DNA from: Prevotella sp. UBA4217
GTDB lineage: Bacteria > Bacteroidota > Bacteroidia > Bacteroidales > Bacteroidaceae
Length of the DNA stretch: 64,000 nucleotides
Direction: 5' to 3'
Assembly: GCA_002379425.1 (NCBI GenBank)
Contig: DFTH01000003.1
Span: forward strand, 310,627-374,626
Position 1 is the stretch's first letter. The number at the start of each line of letters is the position of its first letter. Below are positions 42,184 through 49,993 of the stretch, piece after piece. A program made the translations under genes and the position numbers. The notes beneath the pieces were generated by a model. It saw nothing but the letters and a program-made list of their open reading frames with translations. It made no database searches and was not told where the DNA came from.

Positions 42184-43416
42184 ATGAAGTACGAAACGAA
42201 AATACTGACGACGAAGTATCAGAAGCCAGATGCTTACGGGGCACTGTCGATGCCCGTCTATTATACGGCGGCGTTTGAGTTTGAGTCTGCCAAGGCCATG
42301 GGCGACGCTTTCTGCGGTCGTTCCATGGCGCCGTCGTATGCCCGTATCGCCAACCCGACGACCACCTATCTGGAGGAACGGGTGCGGCAACTGACGGGTG
42401 CCGTGAGCGTGACCGCTCTCAACACGGGAATGACCGCCATCCACTATGCCCTGACGGCTGTCAGTGCCGCAGGCCTGAATATCGTGGCCTCGAAACATCT
42501 GTTTGGCAACTCTGTCTCGCTGATCCGCGACACGCTGGGCGCGTTCGGCGTGGAACCGCGCTTTGCCGACTTCACGAAGCCAGAGGAAGTGGAGGCCCTG
42601 ATTGACGACAAGACCTGCGCCCTGTTCTTCGAGATCATCACCAATCCGCAACTCTTCGTGGCTGACATCCGACAGTTGGCCGACATCGCCCATAGGGCCG
42701 GGGTGCCACTGATTGCAGATACGACCATTGTGCCGTTTTCTACCTTCCGTGCCGTTGACTTCGGCGTGGATATCGAGGTAGTGTCGAGCACGAAGTATAT
42801 CTCCGGTGGCGGCACAGGCCTTGGTGGTCTGCTCATCGACTACGGACAGTTCGACTGGAGCCAGTCGCCATCGCCAGTCCTCCAGGCACGTACTAAGAAG
42901 GTTGGGAAGAAACTGGCCTTTACAGCCCGTGTGAAGACTGAATTGATTACGAATCTTGGCGGTCTGATGACACCACAGGCGGCCTATATGGAAACCTTTG
43001 GCCTTGACACGCTCGACATCCGTTTCCGTCGTCAGGCAGAGACCACGCTGTGGCTGGCCAGGCAGTGCCAGCAACTGCCAGAGATCAAGCGCGTAAACTA
43101 TACCGGACTTGAGAATAATCCTTTCTACGAACTCTCGAAAAAGCAGTTCGGCCCACTGCCAGGTGCGGTCTTCACCATCGATCTCGAATCGAAGGAGGCT
43201 GCATGGGCATTCATCGACAAGTTGAAGGTGATCCGGCGTGCGACGAACCTCTTCGACCGCAAGTCGCTGGCCATCCATCCTGCCTCAACCATCTTCGGAC
43301 TCTTCACCGCCGAACAGTGCGCGGAAATGTCCGTGCTTGACACGACGGTACGGCTCAGCATCGGCCTCGAAGCCGGCGAGGACTTATTGGAGGATATCAA
43401 GAACAGTATATTATAA
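42184..43416 (+). CDS. Cys/Met metabolism PLP enzyme (MetY-like sulfhydrylase)
   Basis: 410 residues of the gamma-family fold. YARIANPTTTYLEERV (the YSRxxNPT signature), the PLP lysine K204 in VVSSTKYISGGGTGLGG, and the C-terminal ASTIFGLFTAEQCAEM...TVRLSIGLE. It is a divergent relative of O-acetylhomoserine sulfhydrylase, distinct from the canonical MetY at 44155-45444. Being in the encapsulin/sulfur-relay operon, it may use protein-bound sulfur rather than free sulfide, as MetY does with HcyS thiocarboxylate in Wolinella. Cystathionine gamma-synthase/lyase activity cannot be ruled out. It is bracketed by two copies of an inverted word repeat. Confidence 0.85.
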   Translation: MKYETKILTTKYQKPDAYGALSMPVYYTAAFEFESAKAMGDAFCGRSMAPSYARIANPTTTYLEERVRQLTGAVSVTALNTGMTAIHYALTAVSAAGLNIVASKHLFGNSVSLIRDTLGAFGVEPRFADFTKPEEVEALIDDKTCALFFEIITNPQLFVADIRQLADIAHRAGVPLIADTTIVPFSTFRAVDFGVDIEVVSSTKYISGGGTGLGGLLIDYGQFDWSQSPSPVLQARTKKVGKKLAFTARVKTELITNLGGLMTPQAAYMETFGLDTLDIRFRRQAETTLWLARQCQQLPEIKRVNYTGLENNPFYELSKKQFGPLPGAVFTIDLESKEAAWAFIDKLKVIRRATNLFDRKSLAIHPASTIFGLFTAEQCAEMSVLDTTVRLSIGLEAGEDLLEDIKNSIL

Positions 43417-43422
43417 TATAAA

Positions 43423-43498
43423 GACTACGAATTACACGAATTTATCGAATTATTTTAAACAGGCTGATAATTCGTGTAATTCGTAGAATTCGTAGTCT
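43423..43498. repeat. Inverted word repeat / probable convergent terminator
   Basis: GACTACGAATTACACGAATT and ATTCGTGTAATTCGTAG...GTAGTC are near inverses. The hairpin lies between the convergent MetY-like and response-regulator genes. Confidence 0.65.
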
Positions 43499-43500
43499 GA

Positions 43501-44145
43501 TCAAATATAGAACTCTGACGAATCGACCAGTCCGGCACGCAAGGCGTACTTGATGACCTCATGGGCGGTGTTGACACCCAGTTTGCGGAAGATGTTCTTG
43601 CGATGGGTGGTGATGGTGTGGACGCTTGAGAAGCGCTCATTGGCAATCTCCTTAGTGGTCTTGCCCTGGGCGATGGCCCTTACGATTTCTATCTCAGTCT
43701 CTGTCAGGATACTGGGGTGCTCCTCTTCTTCCTGTTGATGATGGATTATCACCTCCAATGCCTGTTGACTGATGTGTCGTCCGTGGCGGTTCACGGCATC
43801 CAGGGCATCGCGGAGATCCTTCAGCGGACCGTCTTTGAAGACGATGCTGAATTGGTGGGAAGCATATACCACGCGTCGCAGAAACTGAGGAGCCAGTTCG
43901 TCGCTGATCAGAATCCACTGTGACAGGGCAAAGCGTTCAGCGATAATCAGGAGTTGATCCTCGTCGGTAAAGTCGAACAGCGTATAGTCGAGTAGTACCA
44001 CGGCATTCTCATGCTCCTTCAGCGCCTGAACGAGTCCGGCCTTGTCGCTGACCCTGAAGATGTCTGATTCGGATGATGACCGAATCAGACTCTCCAGTGC
44101 GAAGCGAGTCAGTTCTTGATTGTCTGCTAAGATATACTTTCCCAT
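43501..44145 (-). CDS. NarL/LuxR-family response regulator, no adjacent kinase
   Basis: 214 residues: receiver domain with D8, phospho-acceptor D53 (VVLLDYTLFDF) and a lysine in VFKDG, then a LuxR-type helix-turn-helix (about 140-205; LTETEIEIVRAIAQGKTTKEIA, SSVHTITTHRKNIFRKLGV). The receiver is poorly conserved: only one acid remains in the metal-binding pair near position 8. It lies 9 bp after metY on the same strand and is probably co-transcribed. No histidine kinase gene is adjacent, so its input is unknown. It may tie expression of unknown genes to methionine/sulfur status. Confidence 0.85.
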   Translation of the reverse strand: MGKYILADNQELTRFALESLIRSSSESDIFRVSDKAGLVQALKEHENAVVLLDYTLFDFTDEDQLLIIAERFALSQWILISDELAPQFLRRVVYASHQFSIVFKDGPLKDLRDALDAVNRHGRHISQQALEVIIHHQQEEEEHPSILTETEIEIVRAIAQGKTTKEIANERFSSVHTITTHRKNIFRKLGVNTAHEVIKYALRAGLVDSSEFYI

Positions 44146-44154
44146 CGCATCTGC

Positions 44155-45444
44155 TTAAATCTTGTCAAGTGCCTGCCTTAGATCGTCGAGGATATCGTCA
44201 ATATGCTCGGTGCCGATGCTCAGACGAACGGTAGAGGGTGTGATATGCTGTTCTGCCAGTTCCTCTGGGGAGAGTTGCGAATGGGTTGTCGTATAGGGGT
44301 GGATGACCAGACTCTTCACATCGGCCACGTTGGCCAGCAGTGAGAATATCTGCAGGGCGTCGATAAACTTCCATGCCTCTTCCTGTCCGCCCTTGATCTC
44401 GAAGGTGAAGATAGAACCGCCGCCTTTCGGGAAGTATTTCTGATAGAGGGCATGGTCAGGGTGACTCGCGAGGGCAGGATGGTTCACCTTGGCTACCTTC
44501 GGATGGTTGGCGAGGAAATCCACGACCTTTAAGGCATTTTCCACATGGCGCTCTACACGCAGGCTCAGTGTCTCGACACCTTGCAGCAGGATAAAGGCAT
44601 TGAACGGAGAGATGGTGGCACCAGTGTCACGCAGGATGACGGCACGGATGCGGGTGACGAAGGCTGCAGCACCTACAGCGTCGGCGAAGACGATGCCGTG
44701 ATACGAGGGATCGGGCTTGGCGAGTGTCGGGAACTTGTCGGCGTTGGCCTTCCAGTCGAACTTGCCGCCATCGACGATGACACCGCCTAAACTGGTACCA
44801 TGACCGCCGAGGAACTTGGTGGCAGAGTGTACCACAATGTCTGCTCCGTGCTCCAGCGGACGAATCAGATATGGTGTGCCGAAGGTGTTGTCGATGATCA
44901 GGGGAATATTGTGCTTGTGAGCCACTTCAGCCACAGCCTCGATGTTCAGAACGTCGCTGTTGGGGTTGCCGAAAGTCTCTGCAAACACCACCTTCGTATT
45001 GGGCTTGATGGCTGCTTCGAGTGCAGCAAGATTATTCACATTGACGATGGTGTTGGTAATACCTTGAGTAGCCAGCGTATGCGTAATCAGGTTATATGAA
45101 CCGCCATAGAGGTTGTCGGCAGCCACGATATGATCGCCTGCACCGAGTATGTTCTGCAGGGCGTATGTGATGGCAGCGGCACCAGAGGCGACGGCCAGAC
45201 CGGCCACACCACCCTCAAGGGCTGCCACGCGGTCTTCGAAGACACCCTGTGTCGAATTGGTCAGACGACCGTAGATATTACCTGCATCGCGCAGCCCGAA
45301 ACGGTCGGCGGCATGCTGGGAGTTGTGGAATACATAACTCGTGGTCTGATAGATAGGTACCGCGCGTGAATCAGTTGCAGGGTCGGCCTGTTCCTGGCCT
45401 ACATGGAGTTGCAGTGTCTCAAAACGGTAATTCTTCTTACTCAT
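44155..45444 (-). CDS. metY: O-acetylhomoserine sulfhydrylase (MetY)
   Basis: 429 residues, the usual MetY length. [20 protein letters not shown] start, [16 protein letters not shown], the PLP lysine K210 in [18 protein letters not shown], and the MetY-type insert ([17 protein letters not shown]). It makes homocysteine from O-acetylhomoserine and sulfide. Its promoter (45496-45503) faces the divergent Lrp-type regulator, with an extended dyad between them. A response-regulator gene follows 9 bp downstream. Confidence 0.95.
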   Translation of the reverse strand: MSKKNYRFETLQLHVGQEQADPATDSRAVPIYQTTSYVFHNSQHAADRFGLRDAGNIYGRLTNSTQGVFEDRVAALEGGVAGLAVASGAAAITYALQNILGAGDHIVAADNLYGGSYNLITHTLATQGITNTIVNVNNLAALEAAIKPNTKVVFAETFGNPNSDVLNIEAVAEVAHKHNIPLIIDNTFGTPYLIRPLEHGADIVVHSATKFLGGHGTSLGGVIVDGGKFDWKANADKFPTLAKPDPSYHGIVFADAVGAAAFVTRIRAVILRDTGATISPFNAFILLQGVETLSLRVERHVENALKVVDFLANHPKVAKVNHPALASHPDHALYQKYFPKGGGSIFTFEIKGGQEEAWKFIDALQIFSLLANVADVKSLVIHPYTTTHSQLSPEELAEQHITPSTVRLSIGTEHIDDILDDLRQALDKI

Positions 45445-45495
45445 AATCTTTTCCTTTCTTTTATTTTGTTACTAATTTGATTACTTTTGACGTTG

Positions 45496-45503
45496 CAAAG
45501 GTA
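45496..45503 (-). promoter_or_regulatory. -7 element of metY
   Basis: TACCTTTG followed by C on the minus strand. Confidence 0.6.
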
Positions 45504-45510
45504 CGAAGTT

Positions 45511-45556
45511 TAGAAATATCTACCAAATTTTGGTTAGAATACAGAAGATATTTCTA
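45511..45556. promoter_or_regulatory. Probable operator between metY and the lrp-type gene
   Basis: TAGAAATATCT (45511-45521) and AGATATTTCTA (45546-45556) are perfect inverse copies. Between them, ACCAAATTTTGGT (45522-45534) is itself a palindrome and resembles the arms of the sulfur operator (TACCAA/TTGGTA). It is next to the metY -7 element, where a repressor or Lrp-type octamer could act. Confidence 0.5.
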
Positions 45557-45703
45557 ATTATAGACACAAACCATGTGTATATATTCTTTTTCGGGGCGGT
45601 CTATGAACTTCTGATAGAAAAAAATTCTGACCGAGGAATGATGCTGTGCTTGGTTAGTTGCTTAAAATCGTCCATAATACTTGCTAAATTCAGAAAAAAT
45701 CCC

Positions 45704-45711
45704 TAATTTTG
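45704..45711 (+). promoter_or_regulatory. -7 element of the Lrp-type gene
   Basis: TAATTTTG followed by C, 31 bp before the ATG. The interval 45557-45703 contains no other recognisable signal. Confidence 0.5.
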
Positions 45712-45742
45712 CACCGAAGAAAGAATTATATTCCAAAAACGT

Positions 45743-46204
45743 ATGGAAACATTAGATGAGACTGATATCCAGATACTCAAGGCACTCCAACGGAATGCCA
45801 AGTTGACCACCAAGGAACTGGCAGATGCCGTACACCTGACCCCCACACCGGTCTTTGAGCGCCAGAAGCGGCTGGAGCGGCAGGGGTACATCAAGAAGTA
45901 TATCGCCGTGCTCGACCCGGAGAAACTTGGACAAGGGCTGCAGGTGTTCTGCAAGGTGAAGTTGAAGCAGATCAACCACGAGATTGCTGATGCCTTCACC
46001 CGCAGGATTATGAGAATCCCTGAAGTGACGGAATGCTACAATACCTCGGGCAACTACGACTATCTGTTGAAGGTGCGTGCTGCCGATATGAAGCAATACC
46101 AGGAGTTCGTGCTCAACAAACTGGGGGAGATCGAGATGCTGGCCTCTATCGAGAGCACGTTCGTGATGAGTGAGGTGAAGCAGACATACGGTATCAATAT
46201 ATAA
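45743..46204 (+). CDS. Lrp/AsnC-family transcriptional regulator
   Basis: 153 residues: N-terminal winged helix (LDETDIQILKALQRNAKLTT, VHLTPTPVFERQKRLERQGYI) and C-terminal RAM (amino-acid binding) domain (about 65-145; EVTECYNTSGNYDYLLKVRA). Divergent from metY, so the likely target is the metY operon and its ligand may be an amino acid such as methionine or cysteine. Whether it also recognises the shared sulfur operator is unknown. Confidence 0.93.
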   Translation: METLDETDIQILKALQRNAKLTTKELADAVHLTPTPVFERQKRLERQGYIKKYIAVLDPEKLGQGLQVFCKVKLKQINHEIADAFTRRIMRIPEVTECYNTSGNYDYLLKVRAADMKQYQEFVLNKLGEIEMLASIESTFVMSEVKQTYGINI

Positions 46205-46240
46205 AGGTAAAAGGGTAAAAAAGTAAAAAGTAAAAGAGAT
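46203..46240. repeat. Intergenic word repeat (AAAAGTAAAAAGGTAA)
   Basis: Imperfect tandem AAAGTAAAA/AAAGGTAAAA words between the lrp-type gene and cysS. The same kind occurs at 39050-39090 (before the encapsulin gene) and, inverted, at 26556-26584. Confidence 0.6.
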
Positions 46241-46289
46241 AAAATTACAAATATATTTGTATTCTCTTCGCTAACTCGAAATTTTGCAC

Positions 46290-46297
46290 TACCTTTG
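46290..46297 (+). promoter_or_regulatory. -7 element of cysS
   Basis: TACCTTTG followed by C, 20 bp before the ATG. Confidence 0.55.
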
Positions 46298-46317
46298 CAG
46301 TCAAAATCAGAAAAAGT

Positions 46318-47820
46318 ATGGAATCGAAATTAGTTATCTACAATACACTGACGCGGCAGAAGGAGCGCTTCGAGCCGCTCCATGCACCTAATGTGGGCAT
46401 GTATGTCTGTGGTCCTACGGTCTATGGCGACCCCCATCTGGGGCACGCCCGTCCCGCCATCACCTTCGACCTGGTGTTCCGCTACCTGAAGCATCTGGGA
46501 TATAAAGTAAGGTACGTGCGTAACATCACCGACGTGGGTCATCTGGAGCATGATGCCGACGAGGGTGAGGACAAGATCGCCAAGAAGGCCCGTCTGGAAC
46601 AGTTGGAGCCGATGGAGATAGCCCAGTACTACACCAACCGCTACCATCAGGCGATGGATGCGCTGGGATGCCTTCGTCCCAGTATCGAGCCATACGCCAC
46701 AGGGCATATCATCGAGCAACAGCAACTGGTGCAGCAGATCCTTGACAATGGCTTTGCCTATGAGTCGAATGGCTCTATCTATTTCGATATCGAGGCCTAT
46801 AATAAGAAGTATCACTACGGCATCCTGTCTGGTCGTTCACTGGAGAACATCAAGGATGCGAGCCGCGAACTCGACGGGGTGGGAGAGAAACGCAACCAGG
46901 CCGACTTCGCCCTGTGGAAGAAGGCACAGCCTGAGCATATCATGCGCTGGCCGTCGCCCTGGAGTGACGGTTTCCCTGGCTGGCACTGTGAGTGTACGGC
47001 GATGGGCCGCAAGTACTTAGGTGAGGAGTTCGATATTCATGGTGGCGGTATGGACCTGGTGTTCCCGCACCATGAGTGTGAGATAGCGCAGGCCCAGGCC
47101 TCAATGGGGCATCAGGCGGTGAAGTACTGGATGCACAATAATATGATCACCATCAACGGACAGAAGATGGGAAAGTCGCTCGGTAACTTCATCACACTGG
47201 AACAGTTCTTTACTGGCAGCCACGAGAAACTGGAGAAGGCCTATTCGCCAATGACCATCCGCTTCTTTATCCTCTCTGCCCACTACCGTGGTACCGTCGA
47301 TTTCTCCAATGAGGCCTTGCTGGCTGCGGAGAAGGGACTGGAGAAGTTGATGAATGCCATCAGTGACTTGGAGCGTGTTCAGGCAACGGATAAATGTGAC
47401 GCGGAGACGGAGAAGGTGGTGAAGAGCCTGCGGCAGAAGTGCTACGACGCGATGAACGACGATTTCGCTACTCCCCAGGTGATCAGTCACCTCTTTGAAG
47501 CCTGTACGGTGATTAACAAACTTGTCGATCACAAGGCTACCATTTGTGCCGACTGCCTGAAGGAACTGAAGGAGACGATGCATCTCTTTGTCTTCGACAT
47601 CCTCGGACTTTCAACCCTCAACTCTCAACTCTCAACCGGCAGCAATGAGGAGCGTGAGGCAGCCTTTGGCAAGGTCGTCGATATGGTGCTTGAACTGCGT
47701 GCGAAGGCCCGGGCTGAGAAAGACTGGGCGACGTGCGACAAGATCCGTGACGAACTGAAGGATGCCGGCTTCGAGGTGAAGGACACCAAGGATGGCGTCA
47801 CCTGGAAACTGAACAAGTGA
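46318..47820 (+). CDS. cysS: Cysteinyl-tRNA synthetase
   Basis: 500 residues, class I synthetase. Zinc/HIGH region [16 protein letters not shown], the GWHCECTAM zinc ligands, and KMGKSLGN as KMSKS. It charges tRNA-Cys with cysteine. Near the C-terminus, residues ~431-442 ([12 protein letters not shown]) are encoded by a CTCAACTCTCAACTCTCAA word repeat (47610-47640), an in-frame insertion in a variable linker before the C-terminal helical domain. Confidence 0.97.
   Translation: MESKLVIYNTLTRQKERFEPLHAPNVGMYVCGPTVYGDPHLGHARPAITFDLVFRYLKHLGYKVRYVRNITDVGHLEHDADEGEDKIAKKARLEQLEPMEIAQYYTNRYHQAMDALGCLRPSIEPYATGHIIEQQQLVQQILDNGFAYESNGSIYFDIEAYNKKYHYGILSGRSLENIKDASRELDGVGEKRNQADFALWKKAQPEHIMRWPSPWSDGFPGWHCECTAMGRKYLGEEFDIHGGGMDLVFPHHECEIAQAQASMGHQAVKYWMHNNMITINGQKMGKSLGNFITLEQFFTGSHEKLEKAYSPMTIRFFILSAHYRGTVDFSNEALLAAEKGLEKLMNAISDLERVQATDKCDAETEKVVKSLRQKCYDAMNDDFATPQVISHLFEACTVINKLVDHKATICADCLKELKETMHLFVFDILGLSTLNSQLSTGSNEEREAAFGKVVDMVLELRAKARAEKDWATCDKIRDELKDAGFEVKDTKDGVTWKLNK
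47610..47640 (+). repeat. CTCAACTCTCAA word repeat inside cysS
   Basis: Tandem TCAACTC words encoding [11 protein letters not shown]. The same repeat encodes KLSVFNSQLSTLS inside ispG at 60338-60371. Confidence 0.8.
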
Positions 47821-47828
47821 TTTCGTAG

Positions 47829-48587
47829 TTAAAGATACGCTGCTTTTGTCATCTCTATGGCCAGTGTCTGGTCGCGGAAATCCTCGAAGGAAAGATAGTC
47901 GAGACCCTTGTAAGGACCGTCAGCACCCCAGGAGTTTTTCATGACGAAGTATTTCCGGCCTGCATCATCATGGGCGATGCCCACGATAGCCATCGCATGC
48001 TTCTTGCTCTCCCAGCAGATGCCATGGTGCTGGCGCACGGCCCGTTCGGTCTTTGCCAGTAGTGTGTCCATTGGGATATTATAGAAACGGTGGTGCAGCC
48101 AGTTGTCGGGCAGGTCAATATCTACCGACTGGAAGTAGGGCTCGTCGCTATTACTCGTCAGGGCGATATACTCGTCAGGCGCACAGACACTGCGGGCAAA
48201 CTCCTGTGGCGTATAGGTGGCTCCCAGCATGAACACCCAGATGGGAGGAGTACGCTCTATGTTCCGCATGGCATCGTAGCCCACGATGCCGTATTTATGG
48301 ATGAGACTAATCAGCGTAATGCCCATCCCCCTCTTGTTCTCTGGAGCATCAGCCTCCTGCTCCATCATCCTTTCTATATAATAAGGTGAGAGATTGACGG
48401 AGTCACCCCAGGCGAGGTGCTCCGTCTCAATGGCAGCCAGCATGGCATATATCCAGCAGGTCTGACTGTCGCCCTGATCCTTGATGGGGGTCATACGGTT
48501 CAAGACCTCGTGCGTGAAGTGCAGGGGCTCTTGTCGGGTGCAGGCGATGCAGAGCAGAAGGCTGACGATGTAGATGGCTCTTTTCAT
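47829..48587 (-). CDS. Papain-like (C1) cysteine peptidase lipoprotein
   Basis: 252 residues with a lipoprotein signal (LLLCIACTRQ). Catalytic residues of clan CA: Q and C44 in IKDQGDSQTCWIYAM, histidine in KKHAMAIVGIAHD, and asparagine in FVMKNSWGADG. It belongs with the C1A/C1B (aminopeptidase C-like) group; no propeptide is visible. It is anchored in the inner or outer membrane and would cleave peptides in the periplasm or at the cell surface. It lies 4 bp after the alcohol dehydrogenase gene on the same strand, but functional linkage is not evident. Confidence 0.9.
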   Translation of the reverse strand: MKRAIYIVSLLLCIACTRQEPLHFTHEVLNRMTPIKDQGDSQTCWIYAMLAAIETEHLAWGDSVNLSPYYIERMMEQEADAPENKRGMGITLISLIHKYGIVGYDAMRNIERTPPIWVFMLGATYTPQEFARSVCAPDEYIALTSNSDEPYFQSVDIDLPDNWLHHRFYNIPMDTLLAKTERAVRQHHGICWESKKHAMAIVGIAHDDAGRKYFVMKNSWGADGPYKGLDYLSFEDFRDQTLAIEMTKAAYL

Positions 48588-48591
48588 CCTC

Positions 48592-49776
48592 TTAACCGCG
48601 CGCCATCTTGTAGATAGTCTCCATATCCTCTGCTTTCAGGACTTTCAGACCACCACAGGTAGCGGTATAATCGCGGCTACACTTACGGGTCATCTCTTTG
48701 ATTTCCTCGTCAGTGATGTCACGGCCAATGAGTTCCTTGATGTTGATGGGCATACCAATGGCGTGGTAGAAACGTTCCATGGCCTCAATGCCTTTGACCG
48801 CCGTACCCTCGGGGTCGGTAAAGTCGTTGGGCACGTCCATCACATTCACTGCAAAGCGCACGAATCGCCTTAGGTTCTCATGCATCACGTAGCGGGCCCA
48901 ACTCGGCCAGATGGCGGCCAGGCCGGCGCCATGGGTGACGTCGAACATCCCGCTCAGTTCATGCTCCAACTGGTGGGTAGCCCAGTCTTCCTCGACGCCC
49001 ATGCCGGTGAGGCCCCAGTGAGCCACACTGCCGCCCCACATGATCTGGGCACGCTGGCGGTAGTCCTCAGGATTCTTGAGTACGTCGAAGATGGCCGTCT
49101 TCATCCTGCGCAGCACCGCTTCTGCAAGATCGGTGGTCAGGTCCATGTCGTCATCCTTGGTGAAATAGCGCTCCATCGTATGCATCATCATGTCGGTGAC
49201 ACCGGCTGCCGTCTGGTAGGGAGGCAGCGTAAAGGTGCGACGGGGGTTCATGATGGCAAACTTCGGACGGGCCATGTCGTTTGAATAGCCCAGTTTGACA
49301 TCGCCATCCTCGTTAGTGATCACACTGGCCTCACTCATCTCGCTGCCAGCAGCGGGAATCGTCAGCACGGAGGCTACGGGCAGCATCTTCGTCGGCGTGG
49401 CCTTGCCGAGATAGAAATCCCATACCTCACCTTCATAACAGACACCGTAGGCGATACATTTCGCGGAGTCGATCACGCTACCGCCTCCCACGGCAAGGAT
49501 GAAATCGACCCCTTCCTTACGGCACAGGTCGATACCTTCGTGAGCCTTCGACAGACGGGGATTGGGCACGACGCCGCCTAACGTGACATACGAGATGCCG
49601 CCTTCATCCAACAAGCCGCATATCTTGTCGAGCAGACCAGAGCGCACGGCACTCTGTCCACCATAGTGCACCAGCACTTTCGTACCACCGTATTTCTTAA
49701 CCATGAGGGCCACCTGCTCCTCCGACTGTTCTCCGAATACCACCTCTGTCGGGGCATAATAATTAAAATCTTTCAT
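48592..49776 (-). CDS. Iron-containing alcohol dehydrogenase (butanol-dehydrogenase/YqhD-like)
   Basis: 394 residues, type III ADH fold. NAD(P)-binding GGGSVIDSAKCIA, metal-binding region with D of GVTDMMMHTME, H of TGMGVEEDWATHQLEHELSG and H of VTHGAGLAAIWP. It interconverts aldehydes and alcohols, most likely with NADPH. The ATG at 49776 (MKDFNYYAPTEVVFG) is the family start; an open frame runs 13 codons further upstream. Transcription from the -7 element at 49957-49964 would first cross the small tcdA remnant at 49802-49939. Confidence 0.92.
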   Translation of the reverse strand: MKDFNYYAPTEVVFGEQSEEQVALMVKKYGGTKVLVHYGGQSAVRSGLLDKICGLLDEGGISYVTLGGVVPNPRLSKAHEGIDLCRKEGVDFILAVGGGSVIDSAKCIAYGVCYEGEVWDFYLGKATPTKMLPVASVLTIPAAGSEMSEASVITNEDGDVKLGYSNDMARPKFAIMNPRRTFTLPPYQTAAGVTDMMMHTMERYFTKDDDMDLTTDLAEAVLRRMKTAIFDVLKNPEDYRQRAQIMWGGSVAHWGLTGMGVEEDWATHQLEHELSGMFDVTHGAGLAAIWPSWARYVMHENLRRFVRFAVNVMDVPNDFTDPEGTAVKGIEAMERFYHAIGMPINIKELIGRDITDEEIKEMTRKCSRDYTATCGGLKVLKAEDMETIYKMARG

Positions 49777-49801
49777 ATTTTGTCTTAAGTTTATTAGGAT
49801 A

Positions 49802-49939
49802 TTAACAACTGACATCTCGGATCACCAGACTGGCCAGCATAAGCCCGAAGATGATGACCCTCTGGTCCGCGATATGCCTCATCGCCTCCTCTCCTAAGAG
49901 GAGTTCCGTCCGCTGGAATATTGCCTGTCCTATACTCAT
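49802..49939 (-). pseudogene. tcdA deletion remnant (45 codons)
   Basis: The frame begins MSIGQAIFQRTELLLGEEAM and continues HIADQRVIIFG, matching residues 1-32 of TcdA. It then jumps to LMLASLVIRDVSC, matching the C-terminal MLAGLVIQDAV of TcdA. About 215 codons are missing in frame. In the intact gene at 19934 both break points carry ATCTTCGG, so a deletion between short direct repeats explains the remnant. Promoter and start codon survive, so a 45-aa peptide could still be made ahead of the alcohol dehydrogenase gene. Confidence 0.8.
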
Positions 49940-49956
49940 TTCTTGAAATTTGTGTG

Positions 49957-49964
49957 CAAAGATA
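49957..49964 (-). promoter_or_regulatory. -7 element of the tcdA remnant / alcohol dehydrogenase unit
   Basis: TATCTTTG followed by C on the minus strand. Confidence 0.55.
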
Positions 49965-49977
49965 CGAAAAATAATTG

Positions 49978-49985
49978 TACCTTTG
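49978..49985 (+). promoter_or_regulatory. -7 element of the U32 peptidase gene
   Basis: TACCTTTG followed by C. It lies 13 bp from the divergent -7 element and 8 bp before the ATG. Confidence 0.55.
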
Positions 49986-49993
49986 CAGCCGCA

